Of a stretch of 64,000 bases of DNA, positions 55,399-64,000 are shown piece by piece. A model generated the notes under the pieces. That model was not told where the DNA came from, searched no databases, and saw only the letters and a list, made by a program, of their open reading frames with translations. Every line of letters starts with the position of its first letter. Position 1 is the stretch's first letter. Source of the stretch: Bryobacteraceae bacterium (GTDB lineage Bacteria > Acidobacteriota > Terriglobia > Bryobacterales > Bryobacteraceae). The stretch covers positions 248,001 through 312,000 of the forward strand of contig JAHCHE010000003.1 in assembly GCA_026129905.1 (NCBI GenBank). The letters run 5' to 3'. Made by a program: the position numbers and the translations under genes.

Positions 55399-55621
55399 GG
55401 CCGCGCACCAGATTGTAGTCGAACGACCGGCGCTTGCGGCCATCCGCCATGTCGGCGAGGAGCAGGTCCACGAGCACTCGTAGCGAATCGCCGCATTAGA
55501 AACCGGGCGGCGCAACGGGCGTGTGTTAGACTTGCAGGGAAACGACGCGACTGGGCCCGTCGTGTCTGGGAACTTCCTTTGTTCGGCGGGTCAAATTCGG
55601 AAACGCGCCAGGTGTAACGCG

Positions 55622-58015
55622 ATGCCCGCACGCACTCCGGCAGGGTTAGCGCTCTGCCTTTTCCTTGTCTGCCCGTCATTCGCTCAGGTGGCGCCGGCGA
55701 CGATCGATTATGAAAGGCAGGTGCACCCGATCCTCGCCGCGCGATGCCTGTCGTGTCACAGCGGGGAGAAGCGATCGGGCGGCCTCTCGCTGGGGACGTA
55801 CGCCGGCGTGCTGGACGGCGGGCGGGGCGGCGCCGCGGTGAGGCCGGGCGACAGCAGCGGCAGTCTGCTGCTGCGAAGGATCAATGGCGAAGTGGCGCCG
55901 GCGATGCCCCTGGGGATGCCCGCGCTCGCGCCGGCCGAGATCGCAACCGTCCGGCGGTGGATCGACGAGGGAGCGCGGGAGACGCCGAAATCCGCCCCGG
56001 CGAAGCCAAAGTGGGAGCCGCCGCTGGAGTTGACGCGGCCGGAAGTTCCGGCGACAGTCTGGGCCGGATGGAGCGCGCCGCTCGACCGGTTCGCGGCCCG
56101 CTATATGGCCGCTCACGGGATGAAGCCGCCGCCCCCGGTTTCCGACGCCGTGTTCGCCCGCCGCGTCTATCTCGACGTCTGGGGACTCCTGCCGACGCCC
56201 GAGGAGTTGCAGGCGTTTGGGGACGACCGCGGTGCGGATAAACGAGAGAAATTGATCGAACGGCTGCTGGCGGACGAGAAGAAATACGCGGAAAACTGGA
56301 TCAGTTTCTGGAACGATTTACTGCGCAACGACGAGGGCGTCAACTACGCCGGGTCGCGCAAGAGCATTACGGGATGGCTCGCGGGCGCGCTCGAATCGAA
56401 TCTTCCGTACCACCGGTTCGTCGCGCGGCTGCTGGATCCGAAAGGGCCGGACGATCCGGAAGGTTTTCTGGTCGGCGTCAACTGGCGCGGCGACATCAGC
56501 GCCAGCCAGACCCCGGCAATGCAGGCGGCGCAGAATACGGCCCAGGTGTTTCTGGGCATTAACCTCAAGTGCAATTCGTGTCACGACAGCTTTATCAGCC
56601 GGTGGAAACTGAAAGACGCCTACGCGCTGGCCGGCTATTTCGCGGACGAGCCGAGGATGGAGATGTACCGCTGCGACGCCGCGACCGGGCAGTTCGCCGA
56701 GCCGGCCTTTCTGTACCCCGAACTGGACCGCGAGATTCCGTCCGCCTCGGCGGCCGACCGGCGCGCGACCGCGTCGGCGATCTTCACCGATCCGCGGAAC
56801 GGGCGTCTGCCGCGGACGCTGGTCAATCGCGTGTGGCAACGGTTGATGGGCCGCGGCATTGTCGATCCCCCCGATGAAATGGACGCGGAACCGTGGAGTC
56901 CGGAACTGCTCGACTGGCTGGCGGGCGATTTCGCCGGTCAGGGCTACGATATGAAGCGGCTGATCGCGACGATCCTTACGTCGCGCACGTACCAGATGCC
57001 GGCGGCGGCGCGCATGGGCGAGCAACCGGCGGCCTACGTCTTCCGCGGACCGGAAGTTCGCCGGATGACGGCGGAGCAGTTCGCGGACGCGATCGGTTCC
57101 ATCACGGGCGAGTGGCGCGTCTACCAGCCCGACGATGCGCGGAGGGGCGCGTACGCGCGGGAATGGCATTTGGCGTCGAGCCCGATGACGAGAGCGCTGG
57201 GGCGGCCGATACGGGACCAGGTGGTGACGACGCGCGCCGGCGAAGCCACCACGCTGCAAGCGCTGGAACTGGTGAATGGGGAGACGCTGACACGGTGGCT
57301 GTCGCGCGGCGCGCGCAAGATGCTCGGTGAACTGCCGCCGGAGCCGGAGAGCGTGTTCGACAGCGGCACGGTTCGCGGCAGCGGCCGGAACGAGCCGAAG
57401 CCGGTGGCCTTCGACGTCGATATCGCCGGAGCAGACAAGGTGTGGCTGGTCGTACAAGACGTTGAATCGTACGAGGCCGACCGGGTCGAGCCGGTATGGG
57501 CGCAAGCCGAGTTTGTCTCACCCGGCGGCGTCACGCCCCTTCAGGCGCTGACGCCGGCTTCGGCGAATGGATTGCGCAGCGGGACCGGGCCGCTGGATTA
57601 TCCGGGCGCGACCGACGGGCTGCGCGTGATGTCGCCGTCGACGGTCGCGTACGAGGTAAAAGGCCGGGGCTTCACCAGGTTCCGCGGGAGCGTTGTGCTG
57701 GAAAAGCCGAGCTATCGCGACGACATCATGCCGAAGGTGCGCTTCTTCGTCTTTCGCGAAGAGCCCAACATGGAGCGGCTGGTTCCGGTCGCGCCGGAGA
57801 CCCCGGTCGCGGCGGCCCGTGGACCATGGACAGCCGACCGGCTGGCGGACAGGGTGCTCCGGCACGCGCTGGGACGGGCGCCGACCGAACGGGAACAGAT
57901 GCTGGCGCGTTCCGCCCTGGAAGACGGGGAGCGTCCGAGGCGTCCGTCGGCCGCGGGACTGGCGGACCTGCTTTGGGCGCTGATGATGAGCCCCGATTTT
58001 CAACTGATTTACTAG
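55622..58015 (+). CDS. PSD1-family protein (cytochrome c-like, DUF1549, DUF1553)
   Basis: About 797 residues from ATG 55622, giving a signal peptide (AGLALCLFLVCPSFAQ). An N-terminal planctomycete-type cytochrome domain has CLSCH, then DUF1549 (RRVYLDVWGLLPTPEEL) with a second NSCHDS region, and DUF1553 (PRTLVNRVWQRLMGRGI). Such proteins are abundant in Planctomycetes and Acidobacteria and are thought to be haem-bearing, secreted and active on polymers. It forms a pair with the DUF1501 gene 10 bp downstream. Confidence 0.9.
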   Translation: MPARTPAGLALCLFLVCPSFAQVAPATIDYERQVHPILAARCLSCHSGEKRSGGLSLGTYAGVLDGGRGGAAVRPGDSSGSLLLRRINGEVAPAMPLGMPALAPAEIATVRRWIDEGARETPKSAPAKPKWEPPLELTRPEVPATVWAGWSAPLDRFAARYMAAHGMKPPPPVSDAVFARRVYLDVWGLLPTPEELQAFGDDRGADKREKLIERLLADEKKYAENWISFWNDLLRNDEGVNYAGSRKSITGWLAGALESNLPYHRFVARLLDPKGPDDPEGFLVGVNWRGDISASQTPAMQAAQNTAQVFLGINLKCNSCHDSFISRWKLKDAYALAGYFADEPRMEMYRCDAATGQFAEPAFLYPELDREIPSASAADRRATASAIFTDPRNGRLPRTLVNRVWQRLMGRGIVDPPDEMDAEPWSPELLDWLAGDFAGQGYDMKRLIATILTSRTYQMPAAARMGEQPAAYVFRGPEVRRMTAEQFADAIGSITGEWRVYQPDDARRGAYAREWHLASSPMTRALGRPIRDQVVTTRAGEATTLQALELVNGETLTRWLSRGARKMLGELPPEPESVFDSGTVRGSGRNEPKPVAFDVDIAGADKVWLVVQDVESYEADRVEPVWAQAEFVSPGGVTPLQALTPASANGLRSGTGPLDYPGATDGLRVMSPSTVAYEVKGRGFTRFRGSVVLEKPSYRDDIMPKVRFFVFREEPNMERLVPVAPETPVAAARGPWTADRLADRVLRHALGRAPTEREQMLARSALEDGERPRRPSAAGLADLLWALMMSPDFQLIY

Positions 58016-58025
58016 ACGGCCAACG

Positions 58026-59486
58026 GTGAGCGGAGAGAGGATGTCCGGGATGAACGCGGAAGAGAGACGGATTTACTCGAAAGTTAGCCGGCGCGGATTC
58101 ATGGGGGCGACGGCCGGCGCGACGCTGGCGGCCCTCGCGGGTCCCGCGCCTCGCATGGCCGGGGCCGCGGCGAAGATCGAACCCACCGCCGACGCGCTGA
58201 TCGTGCTGTGGATGGCGGGCGGGATGGCGCAGACCGAGACGTTCGACCCGAAGCGATATACGCCCTACGAGCCGGGTCTGAAGTCGAGCCAGGTGCTGAG
58301 CACGTTCAAGAGCATCGACACGGCGGTGGATCACATCAAGTTTTCCGAAGGGCTGGAGCGCATCGGACGGGTGATGGATCGCGGGGCGCTGATCCGCACC
58401 TTCCAGGCGGGCGACCTCGGCTTTATTTTGCACTCGCGCCACCAGTATCACTGGCACACGGGCTATGCGCCGCCGCAGACGGTCGCCATGCCGCACCTCG
58501 GGTCGGTGATCTCGAGGACGCTCGGACCCGGGAATCTTGACATGCCGGCGTTCATCGGCATCGGTCAGAACCTGGAAATCGGCGGCGAGAGCGCGGCGGT
58601 GAAGGCGTTCCACACGGCGGGCTTTCTGGGGTCGGAGTACGGACCGTTCCTGATCACGAATCCGGAAGACGCGGCGGCGAGCGTGCGGCCGGCGGCGGAA
58701 CTGGGCGAACGGCGGTTCCTCAGCCGCCGAAAGCTGTACCAGGACCTGCTGGGCGAGAGTCCCGTTTACGAGTACGCCGGCGATTTTCAGAGGGAATCGC
58801 TGGTCCGTTCCGTCGACGCGGCGCACCGCCTGCTCACGTCGCCCTCGGCGAAGGCGTTCGACCTCGCCCTGGAGCCGAAGAAGAGCTTTGACGCGTACAA
58901 CACGGGCCGCTTCGGGAAGGGCTGCCTGCTGGCGCGGCGGCTGGTGGAGGCGGGCGCGCGGTTCGTGGAAGTGACCACCGAGTACATTCCGTTCCGCTAC
59001 TGGGACACGCACGAGAACGGGCACGAGCGGGCGGAGAACATGAAGCGGGAAATCGACGCGCCGGTGGCGCAACTCGTCCTGGACCTGGAAGAGCGCGGAC
59101 TGCTGAACCGCACGCTGATCGTGCTGGCCAGCGAATTCGGCCGCGACATGCTGACGGAGGGCAAAGTCGGCAAACAGGTAAAGGACCAGGTGGTGGTGCC
59201 GGACGTCATGACCGAGCCGAAGCACTACGGCATGCACCGGCATTTTACCGGCGCGGGCTGCGTGCTGCTGTTCGGCGGCGGCGTGAAACGCGGGTTGTTG
59301 TACGGCAGGACTGCCGAGGAAAGACCCTGCACGACGCTGGAGAAGCCGGTCCCCATGGAAGACCTGCACGCGACGATCTACCGGGCGCTGGGCATACCTG
59401 CCGACCTTGCGTACGTGGTGGAGAAGCGGCCCGTCTATGTCACCCGCGACGGCAAGGGCCAGGCGATCGCGGAACTGTTCGCGTAA
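58026..59486 (+). CDS. DUF1501 family Tat-exported protein
   Basis: Up to 486 residues; GTG 58026, ATG 58041 and ATG 58050 are possible starts. A twin-arginine leader (SRRGFMGATAGATLAALAG) precedes a sulfatase/alkaline-phosphatase-like fold: VLWMAGGMAQTETFD near the start, TTEYIPFRYWDTHENGHE and LASEFGRD. DUF1501 proteins almost always follow a PSD1 gene, as here, and the two are presumed to act together outside the cytoplasm. Confidence 0.9.
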   Translation: MSGERMSGMNAEERRIYSKVSRRGFMGATAGATLAALAGPAPRMAGAAAKIEPTADALIVLWMAGGMAQTETFDPKRYTPYEPGLKSSQVLSTFKSIDTAVDHIKFSEGLERIGRVMDRGALIRTFQAGDLGFILHSRHQYHWHTGYAPPQTVAMPHLGSVISRTLGPGNLDMPAFIGIGQNLEIGGESAAVKAFHTAGFLGSEYGPFLITNPEDAAASVRPAAELGERRFLSRRKLYQDLLGESPVYEYAGDFQRESLVRSVDAAHRLLTSPSAKAFDLALEPKKSFDAYNTGRFGKGCLLARRLVEAGARFVEVTTEYIPFRYWDTHENGHERAENMKREIDAPVAQLVLDLEERGLLNRTLIVLASEFGRDMLTEGKVGKQVKDQVVVPDVMTEPKHYGMHRHFTGAGCVLLFGGGVKRGLLYGRTAEERPCTTLEKPVPMEDLHATIYRALGIPADLAYVVEKRPVYVTRDGKGQAIAELFA

Positions 59487-59516
59487 ATCGGGGAGGCCGG
59501 CCGCCGGAGCGTTCCG

Positions 59517-60935
59517 TCAGTATTGTTCCACCTGGGGAGGTTTGGGAGGAATGGGCGGGTGAGGCGCCAAGGGAGCTTCCGCGACGACGGCGCCCGCCTT
59601 TGCAACCGTCACCGTGCCGCGGTCCGCGCGGAGCCTGATCGTTGGATCCCGGCCCGGCGGACCTTTGAGTACCTGGCGGTCGTCCCGGGATTCCTGGGTC
59701 AGGGCCGCGCCGTATTCGTTTACGAGAGATCCTTTCTCTACCTGCAAGAGCAAGCCGAAGGCTGCGGACTCGGGCAGCATTAGTTGCACGTCCGCCGACT
59801 TAACGGCCAGGTCCATTTTGGCCAGCGGCGTCCGGCCCGGCCGCAAGTCGAGCCTGCCGCGCTCCAGTTCGAGGTCGAGTTTCTCGGTGAAATCCGCCAG
59901 ATCCACGTCGCGGGAGCGGGTCTTCACCTTGATCGGGCCGATCACGTTGACGCCGGTCAGTTGGCTGAGATTGACGCGAACTTCGCCGGGGACGGCTCCT
60001 GCCCGGAACTCGGTGCGCGGGGAGTCGAACACCAGCGAACCCGCGAGTTCTCTCAGCAGGAGGCTGCCGGAGTACGAGCCGCTGACCACCACCGGGCCGC
60101 GGATGCCCGCCAATTCGACGTCCTCGCCCGCTCGGGAATCGAGTTTCACGCCGCCGCCGACATTCACCGCCCGGACTACGTCGCTGCGATTCAGCTTCAC
60201 CTGGACGCGGCCGCCGATGTCAGCCATACGCACGGCGGCATTGTCGCTTTGAACATCTACGTCGCCGGAGACGTTCACGATGTCGAAGTCTCCAAACTCG
60301 CCGCGCCCTTCCACGGAAACCTGCTTGGGGACGTTGATCTCGAGATCGCTGGTGATGCGCCAGGGCCCTTTGCGGCGGTTCTGCTTGTTGCGGATGACGA
60401 GCCGGTCGCCGTCGGCGACCACTTCCAGGGGCGAGTCGCGGTGCGCCCGGACGGCGTCTTCCTTGCGGAAGGCGCGCACCGTGGTCCGGCCGCCGATTCT
60501 GACTTCGCCGTCGCCGCCGCCGGTGACCCGCACATTGCCGCGGGGATTCTCAACTACGATGCGCCGGGCGTCGCCGAGCGGATGCGTGGCGTTCACTTCG
60601 AAGTCCCACGGCTGTCCGAATACTTCGACGCCGCGGCCGCCGATCTGCACCCGCGGCCAGCGGTCGCGTACTGCCTCCGAACCGCCGCCGACAATACAGA
60701 TGACGATGGCGAGCGCCCATTCCGCGCCCGAGATGCCCGCGCGCGGCAGCGGCTTGGACTGGAGCGCCCAAAAGACGACCTCCATCAACCGCAGCAGACC
60801 CCATCCGATGAGCAGGAAGGGCCAGTAGTCGGATAGCAGGCTCAGCAGCGGGATTTCCGGCCAGATGTTCCGGACCAGAAACGCGGCGCCGATGAGGATC
60901 AGCAGAATCGGACCGATCAGGGAACGCGGTCTCAT
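59517..60935 (-). CDS. Membrane-anchored DUF4097-type adhesin-like protein with DUF5668 helices
   Basis: 472 residues. Four N-terminal helices (LIGPILLILIGAAFLVRN, YWPFLLIGWGLLRL) match the LiaI/LiaF-like DUF5668 region. The rest is a long beta-solenoid of the DUF4097 type (RIVVENPRGNVRVTGG, DFDIVNVSGDVDVQSDN). Such proteins belong to LiaF/PspC-like envelope-stress systems. Last gene of the sigma-factor operon; it overlaps the preceding gene by 4 bp. Confidence 0.8.
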   Translation of the reverse strand: MRPRSLIGPILLILIGAAFLVRNIWPEIPLLSLLSDYWPFLLIGWGLLRLMEVVFWALQSKPLPRAGISGAEWALAIVICIVGGGSEAVRDRWPRVQIGGRGVEVFGQPWDFEVNATHPLGDARRIVVENPRGNVRVTGGGDGEVRIGGRTTVRAFRKEDAVRAHRDSPLEVVADGDRLVIRNKQNRRKGPWRITSDLEINVPKQVSVEGRGEFGDFDIVNVSGDVDVQSDNAAVRMADIGGRVQVKLNRSDVVRAVNVGGGVKLDSRAGEDVELAGIRGPVVVSGSYSGSLLLRELAGSLVFDSPRTEFRAGAVPGEVRVNLSQLTGVNVIGPIKVKTRSRDVDLADFTEKLDLELERGRLDLRPGRTPLAKMDLAVKSADVQLMLPESAAFGLLLQVEKGSLVNEYGAALTQESRDDRQVLKGPPGRDPTIRLRADRGTVTVAKAGAVVAEAPLAPHPPIPPKPPQVEQY

Positions 60936-61135
60936 GACACGTAGCTGTCCGGGTAGGATCGCTTCCGGCCCGAACTCCTTTCGAGGAGGATCAACACTCC
61001 AAAAACGATGATTAGCACGGGCCAGGTCTGGCCGAAGCCGTAGCCGCCCATCCGGTCCATCGCGAACAACAGGCCGAGCGCGATCATCATGATCGGCCCG
61101 CGAATCGCGGCGATGAACGCGCTAGTTTCGTTCAT
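60932..61135 (-). CDS. Small DUF5668/LiaI-like membrane protein
   Basis: 67 residues with two hydrophobic helices (IRGPIMMIALGLLFAMD, WPVLIIVFGVLILLERS). Same type as the helices that begin the next protein, so the two may pack together. It overlaps neighbours by 14 bp upstream and 4 bp downstream. Confidence 0.75.
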   Translation of the reverse strand: MNETSAFIAAIRGPIMMIALGLLFAMDRMGGYGFGQTWPVLIIVFGVLILLERSSGRKRSYPDSYVS

Positions 61136-61844
61136 TGAACAGCTCCTCCGCCGCGCTGGTTCTGCGGCCTTCGGTCATGCGCGAATAGAGCATGTAGGCG
61201 CCGGCGGCGATCAGCAGGACGGGCCAGAACCGGATGATCTCGTAGAGCCGGATGACCTCGAAGTTGATCAGCAGGAACAGCACGCCGCTGGCAATCAGGA
61301 TCACGGCGCCAAGGTTCGAGTTCGGCCGCCTGCGCCGGAGGGCGACCAGTCCCGAGAACTCGTCCACCGGCTCGCCGCGCTGTTTCTTTTTGGCGGTGTG
61401 ATACGCCTCGAACGGCATATACAGGTAGAAGGTCGCCATCAGCATGCCGAACAGGGGCTCCATCTCGCCGGGCCCGGATTTCATGATGCTGATCAGCAGC
61501 CCGAAGATCACAACATGGATCAGGCCCTTGGCGTATTGCCCGTTGTAGATTGCGCCCACGCCGGGAATCAGCCCCAGCAGAAACGCCAGTCCCGGAGAGG
61601 ACGAAGTGGACGGCGGGGGCGCCGGCGCAGCCCAGGGGGACGGCGGCTCCAGGGGGCCCAAGTCCCCGACGGGATAGGGCGTGATCGGCGTAGCGGGAAC
61701 CGCCGGCGCGTGATCGGCGCAGTAGATAATTCCGTCCGCAAGCCGCACGTCCGTCTCGGCCAGCTTTTTGCCGCAAGTACGGCAGTATCCGGCCGGCTTG
61801 GGTTCTTCGCGAGCGGGGTTGTCGGTCGATATCGTGTCGCTCAT
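61122..61844 (-). CDS. Zinc-ribbon, TM2 and DUF5668 membrane protein
   Basis: 240 residues. An N-terminal ribbon (YCRTCGKK, IIYCADH) and a proline-rich linker precede a TM2-like pair (LAFLLGLIPGVGAIYNGQYAKG) and two LiaI-like helices near the C-terminus (WPVLLIAAGAYML). Probably a membrane sensor or partner in the same envelope system. It overlaps the anti-sigma gene by 4 bp. Confidence 0.78.
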   Translation of the reverse strand: MSDTISTDNPAREEPKPAGYCRTCGKKLAETDVRLADGIIYCADHAPAVPATPITPYPVGDLGPLEPPSPWAAPAPPPSTSSSPGLAFLLGLIPGVGAIYNGQYAKGLIHVVIFGLLISIMKSGPGEMEPLFGMLMATFYLYMPFEAYHTAKKKQRGEPVDEFSGLVALRRRRPNSNLGAVILIASGVLFLLINFEVIRLYEIIRFWPVLLIAAGAYMLYSRMTEGRRTSAAEELFNERN

Positions 61845-62452
61845 CGCTGTTCATTCCTTTCCTGATCTCCAGCGGATCCCTGGGAGTTCTCCGGGAGAGT
61901 CAACTGCTCCCGCGCGGCAGGTGAAGCCGGCTCCTCTCCGCCCGTCCAGTCGCTGAGGCGGTTCTGAATCTCGTAGACAATTCGCAGGTTGTCGTAGTAC
62001 TTCACAAGGCGGTCCCAGACGCGGTGAAACCGGTCGTCGACCGCTTCCATCACCCTGGAGGGGCGCAGGTCGTCGGCCCGGAGCGGGCGGTCGGGAATTC
62101 CGGCGAACCGTCCGATCAGCCCGAACGACAGAATCGTCATGGCCATGCCCATCGCGAACCGGGGTTGCAGCGCCGGTTGCATCCAACGGGTAAAAAACGC
62201 GCGGAACCCGCTGGGCTTGGCGGGCGCCGGGTTGTTGGAGGCGTGCAGCCACAGCAGCCGGGTAACCAGTTCGTCGGGCGGTTCGATCTCAGGCGCGCGG
62301 GCCATGAAGGCGACGGCCGCGGCGGCGTCGGTGGCCAGCGCCGCGCAAGCCGGGCAGGCGGCGAGGTGCTTTTTCACCAGATCCTCGCGTTCCGCGTCGA
62401 GCGTACGATCGACGTAGTCGCAGAGCAACGCTTCGAATTCCGCGCACGTCAT
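61841..62452 (-). CDS. Anti-sigma factor with zinc finger
   Basis: About 203 residues from ATG 62452. An HC2-type zinc finger opens it (MTCAEFEALLCDYVD, HLAACPACAAL), then a cytoplasmic linker, one membrane helix (FAMGMAMTILSFGLIGRF) and an extracytoplasmic tail. It should hold the ECF sigma factor inactive until a signal releases it. It is 22 bp after the sigma gene, the standard arrangement. Confidence 0.85.
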   Translation of the reverse strand: MTCAEFEALLCDYVDRTLDAEREDLVKKHLAACPACAALATDAAAAVAFMARAPEIEPPDELVTRLLWLHASNNPAPAKPSGFRAFFTRWMQPALQPRFAMGMAMTILSFGLIGRFAGIPDRPLRADDLRPSRVMEAVDDRFHRVWDRLVKYYDNLRIVYEIQNRLSDWTGGEEPASPAAREQLTLPENSQGSAGDQERNEQR

Positions 62453-62474
62453 GACGCCATCTCCCGCTTCGGGC

Positions 62475-63077
62475 TCATACCAGAACCCTCTGCCTCCGAA
62501 GAATCCTGGCCAGTTCCGACCGGCCACGATTCAACCTCGACTTGACCGTGCCTTCCGGCACGCTCAGAACGTTTGCGATGTCGCGATACTCCAAACCCTC
62601 CAGGTCGCGCAGTATCACCGTTTCCCGCAGCTCCGGCGACAGCTTTTGCAGCGCCGCCTGTAAGACTTCGTTGGCTTCGCGTCCCGCCAGCGCCGCGTCG
62701 GCGCGCGAGTCCGGCGAGGACCGCTCCTCCAGCATCGGGAGCTGGTCCTCAATCGATTCGGTCACCCGGTCGGACTTCGACCGCCGGTAGTGGTCGATCA
62801 GCAGGTTTCGCGTCAGCCGGCCGAGCCACACCGTGAACGATCCCTCGCCGGCGCGGTAACTCTTCAGCGACCGGAAAACCCGGAAGAAAACCTCCTGGGC
62901 GATGTCCTGGGCGTCGGCCGCGCTGTTGGTGAACCGAAAGCACATGGAATGCACGCGGCGGACGTGGTTTCGCACAAGGTCCTCCCATGCGGCCTCGTCG
63001 CCGCGCAGGCAGCGCTCTACCAGCCTGGCGTCAGGGTCCAACGCGTTTCCCGAACCGGAAGGGCGGGCAACGATCAT
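62475..63077 (-). CDS. ECF RNA polymerase sigma factor
   Basis: About 200 residues from ATG 63077 (GGAG upstream); ATG 63098 and 63140 are alternatives. Region 2 (DAQDIAQEVFFRVFRSLKSY) binds the -10 and core; region 4 (LEGLEYRDIANVLSVPEGTVKSRLNRGR) is the helix-turn-helix. It leads a five-gene leftward operon with its anti-sigma factor and three membrane proteins, so it most likely controls an envelope response and possibly itself. Confidence 0.9.
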   Translation of the reverse strand: MIVARPSGSGNALDPDARLVERCLRGDEAAWEDLVRNHVRRVHSMCFRFTNSAADAQDIAQEVFFRVFRSLKSYRAGEGSFTVWLGRLTRNLLIDHYRRSKSDRVTESIEDQLPMLEERSSPDSRADAALAGREANEVLQAALQKLSPELRETVILRDLEGLEYRDIANVLSVPEGTVKSRLNRGRSELARILRRQRVLV

Positions 63078-63243
63078 CGGCAGCTCCGCACCGAACATGA
63101 AGGGCGTGATACCTTGAGCAACTGTAGCCAATGCCGCCATATCTCAACCGGATTCGGAAGCCGTCCGAATTCACCTTCCAGTATGAGAAACGAGGAATCG
63201 GCATGCGAAGTTCGCTCGGATTGCGGGCGATGGCCCGCAGACC

Positions 63244-63468
63244 TTATTCTAGCTCTTGCCGGGCCGCTTTCAATGCGAATTCCAGGCGTTTCGGGCCGCC
63301 GATGCCCGAAAGCAGCTTCTGTCCGCGCCGTTCGCGCCGCGCCCCCCGCGCCGGCGACCGGGCCGGGCCTCCGGCGGCCTCGACGGCGATCCGCTCCTGA
63401 GTCTCCCGGGCGTGGAGATCCCACCGAATGACCGAGGAACCCAGCCCGAAGAAGCGCGCCTCGAACAC
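63244..63468 (-). CDS. Possible small protein
   Basis: 74 residues, GC-rich third positions and plausible helices (HARETQERIAVEAAGG, GPKRLEFALKAARQELE). It overlaps the start of the flippase-like gene on the other strand by 41 bp, so one of the two starts is wrong or this is a shadow. No family recognised. Confidence 0.3.
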   Translation of the reverse strand: MFEARFFGLGSSVIRWDLHARETQERIAVEAAGGPARSPARGARRERRGQKLLSGIGGPKRLEFALKAARQELE

Positions 63469-64000
63469 GCGGAAGTGGCTTGTCGCCGGGGCGGTGGCCG
63501 CCGTGGTGGCCGCGTTCGTGGCTCACCGCTGGCGGGAGTCCGGGTTCGAATGGTCGAAGTTCACCGCGGTGTTCGCGACGCTGAACTTGGCTTGGTTGAC
63601 AGCCGCCGTGGGGTTCGCGCTGCTGACCTACGTAGGCCGGGCGCTCCGTTGGCAGGTGCTGCTGCGGCCAGTCAAAAGCGCATCCAGTTTCTGGAACGTG
63701 CTTTCGGCCACCGTCATCGGCTTCAGCGCGATCGTCCTGTTCGGCCGCGCCGGGGAGGCCTTACGTCCGTACCTGATCGCCGTCAAGGAGAAGGTGCCTT
63801 TCTCGTCCCAGGTCGGCGCTTGGCTGATTGAGCGCATCTGGGACCTTCTGACGGCGCTTCTGATCTTCGGGTTCGCCCTGACGCAGATGAAACGGTCCGG
63901 GGCGGTCGTCGGCCCGCGGCTGGAATGGGTGTTGCGCGCCGGCGGGTGGGTGGCAGGCCTGCTGGCGCTGCTGTGCCTTTTGGTCCTGTTTTTCGTAGGC
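63428..64000 (+). CDS. Flippase-like (UPF0104/LPG-synthase TM) protein, partial
   Basis: 191 codons from ATG 63428 run off the right edge with no stop. The sequence has an N-terminal helix (WLVAGAVAAVVAAFVA), then the family's GRALRWQVLL, FGRAGEALRPYLIA and ERIWDLLTALLIF blocks. The family includes the membrane domain of lysylphosphatidylglycerol synthases and YbhN-type proteins. Start codon choice is the first ATG; there is no clear Shine-Dalgarno. Confidence 0.82.
   Translation, partial: MTEEPSPKKRASNTRKWLVAGAVAAVVAAFVAHRWRESGFEWSKFTAVFATLNLAWLTAAVGFALLTYVGRALRWQVLLRPVKSASSFWNVLSATVIGFSAIVLFGRAGEALRPYLIAVKEKVPFSSQVGAWLIERIWDLLTALLIFGFALTQMKRSGAVVGPRLEWVLRAGGWVAGLLALLCLLVLFFVG

Overview
The window is high-GC bacterial chromosome. 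Its gene content points to an acidobacterium of the Bryobacterales/Solibacter type, judged from family composition and not from a marker gene. It carries a TonB-dependent receptor with an N-terminal carboxypeptidase-like domain, a Ser/Thr kinase with a TolB-like propeller, the PSD1 (DUF1549/DUF1553) plus DUF1501 pair, several Tat-exported oxidoreductases of the Gfo/Idh/MocA, aldo-keto and enolase types, and carbohydrate-active enzymes. There are no ribosomal genes, phage modules or CRISPR arrays.

Layout. 1-9.1 kb: a DUF3052-like gene running off the left edge, the TonB receptor, two small genes, a kinase remnant, an aldo/keto reductase, a two-domain esterase and tRNA-Ser(GGA). 9.2-19.3 kb: a DsbA-like protein with an M28 aminopeptidase, altronate-dehydratase family UxaA, an ArnT-like transferase, a lipoprotein, an exported O-methyltransferase and an M20 peptidase. 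19.3-26.9 kb: an unusual protein with a C-terminal MIP18 (DUF59) domain, a transposase remnant, a three-gene overlapping membrane/Gfo-Idh operon, a YprB-like exonuclease and an exported PIMT. 26.9-32.8 kb: a decayed, rearranged zone with a TPR gene and partial copies of it, a broken CadC-type regulator, a VapBC-like module and a CzcA fragment. 33-40.5 kb: a DapA-like gene, a DUF134 regulator facing a NifX/NifB-like gene over a near-perfect palindrome, a bacterioferritin-like protein, a frameshifted thioesterase, TrmO and GH30. 45.4-53.9 kb: GH20, a Yip1 protein, transposon debris, an enolase-superfamily protein and the Ser/Thr kinase. 54-64 kb: a BBE-type flavoprotein, PSD1-DUF1501, an ECF sigma/anti-sigma envelope operon read leftward, and a flippase-like gene running off the right edge.

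The most interesting system is the operon at 40575-45432. It encodes an NtrC-family regulator with degenerate receiver, Walker A and GAFTGA positions, a membrane histidine kinase whose sensor domain carries CxxCH and CX4CH haem-attachment motifs, an archaemetzincin protease, and a second, fully canonical NtrC-family regulator. The last three genes overlap by 4 bp, so the protease is built into a putative redox two-component system.

Several genes are interrupted by single-base indels, mostly in short homopolymer runs (about 5250, 31582-31602, 36593, 39507). These could be real decay or assembly/sequencing error, and the two should be kept apart when reading the pseudogene calls.
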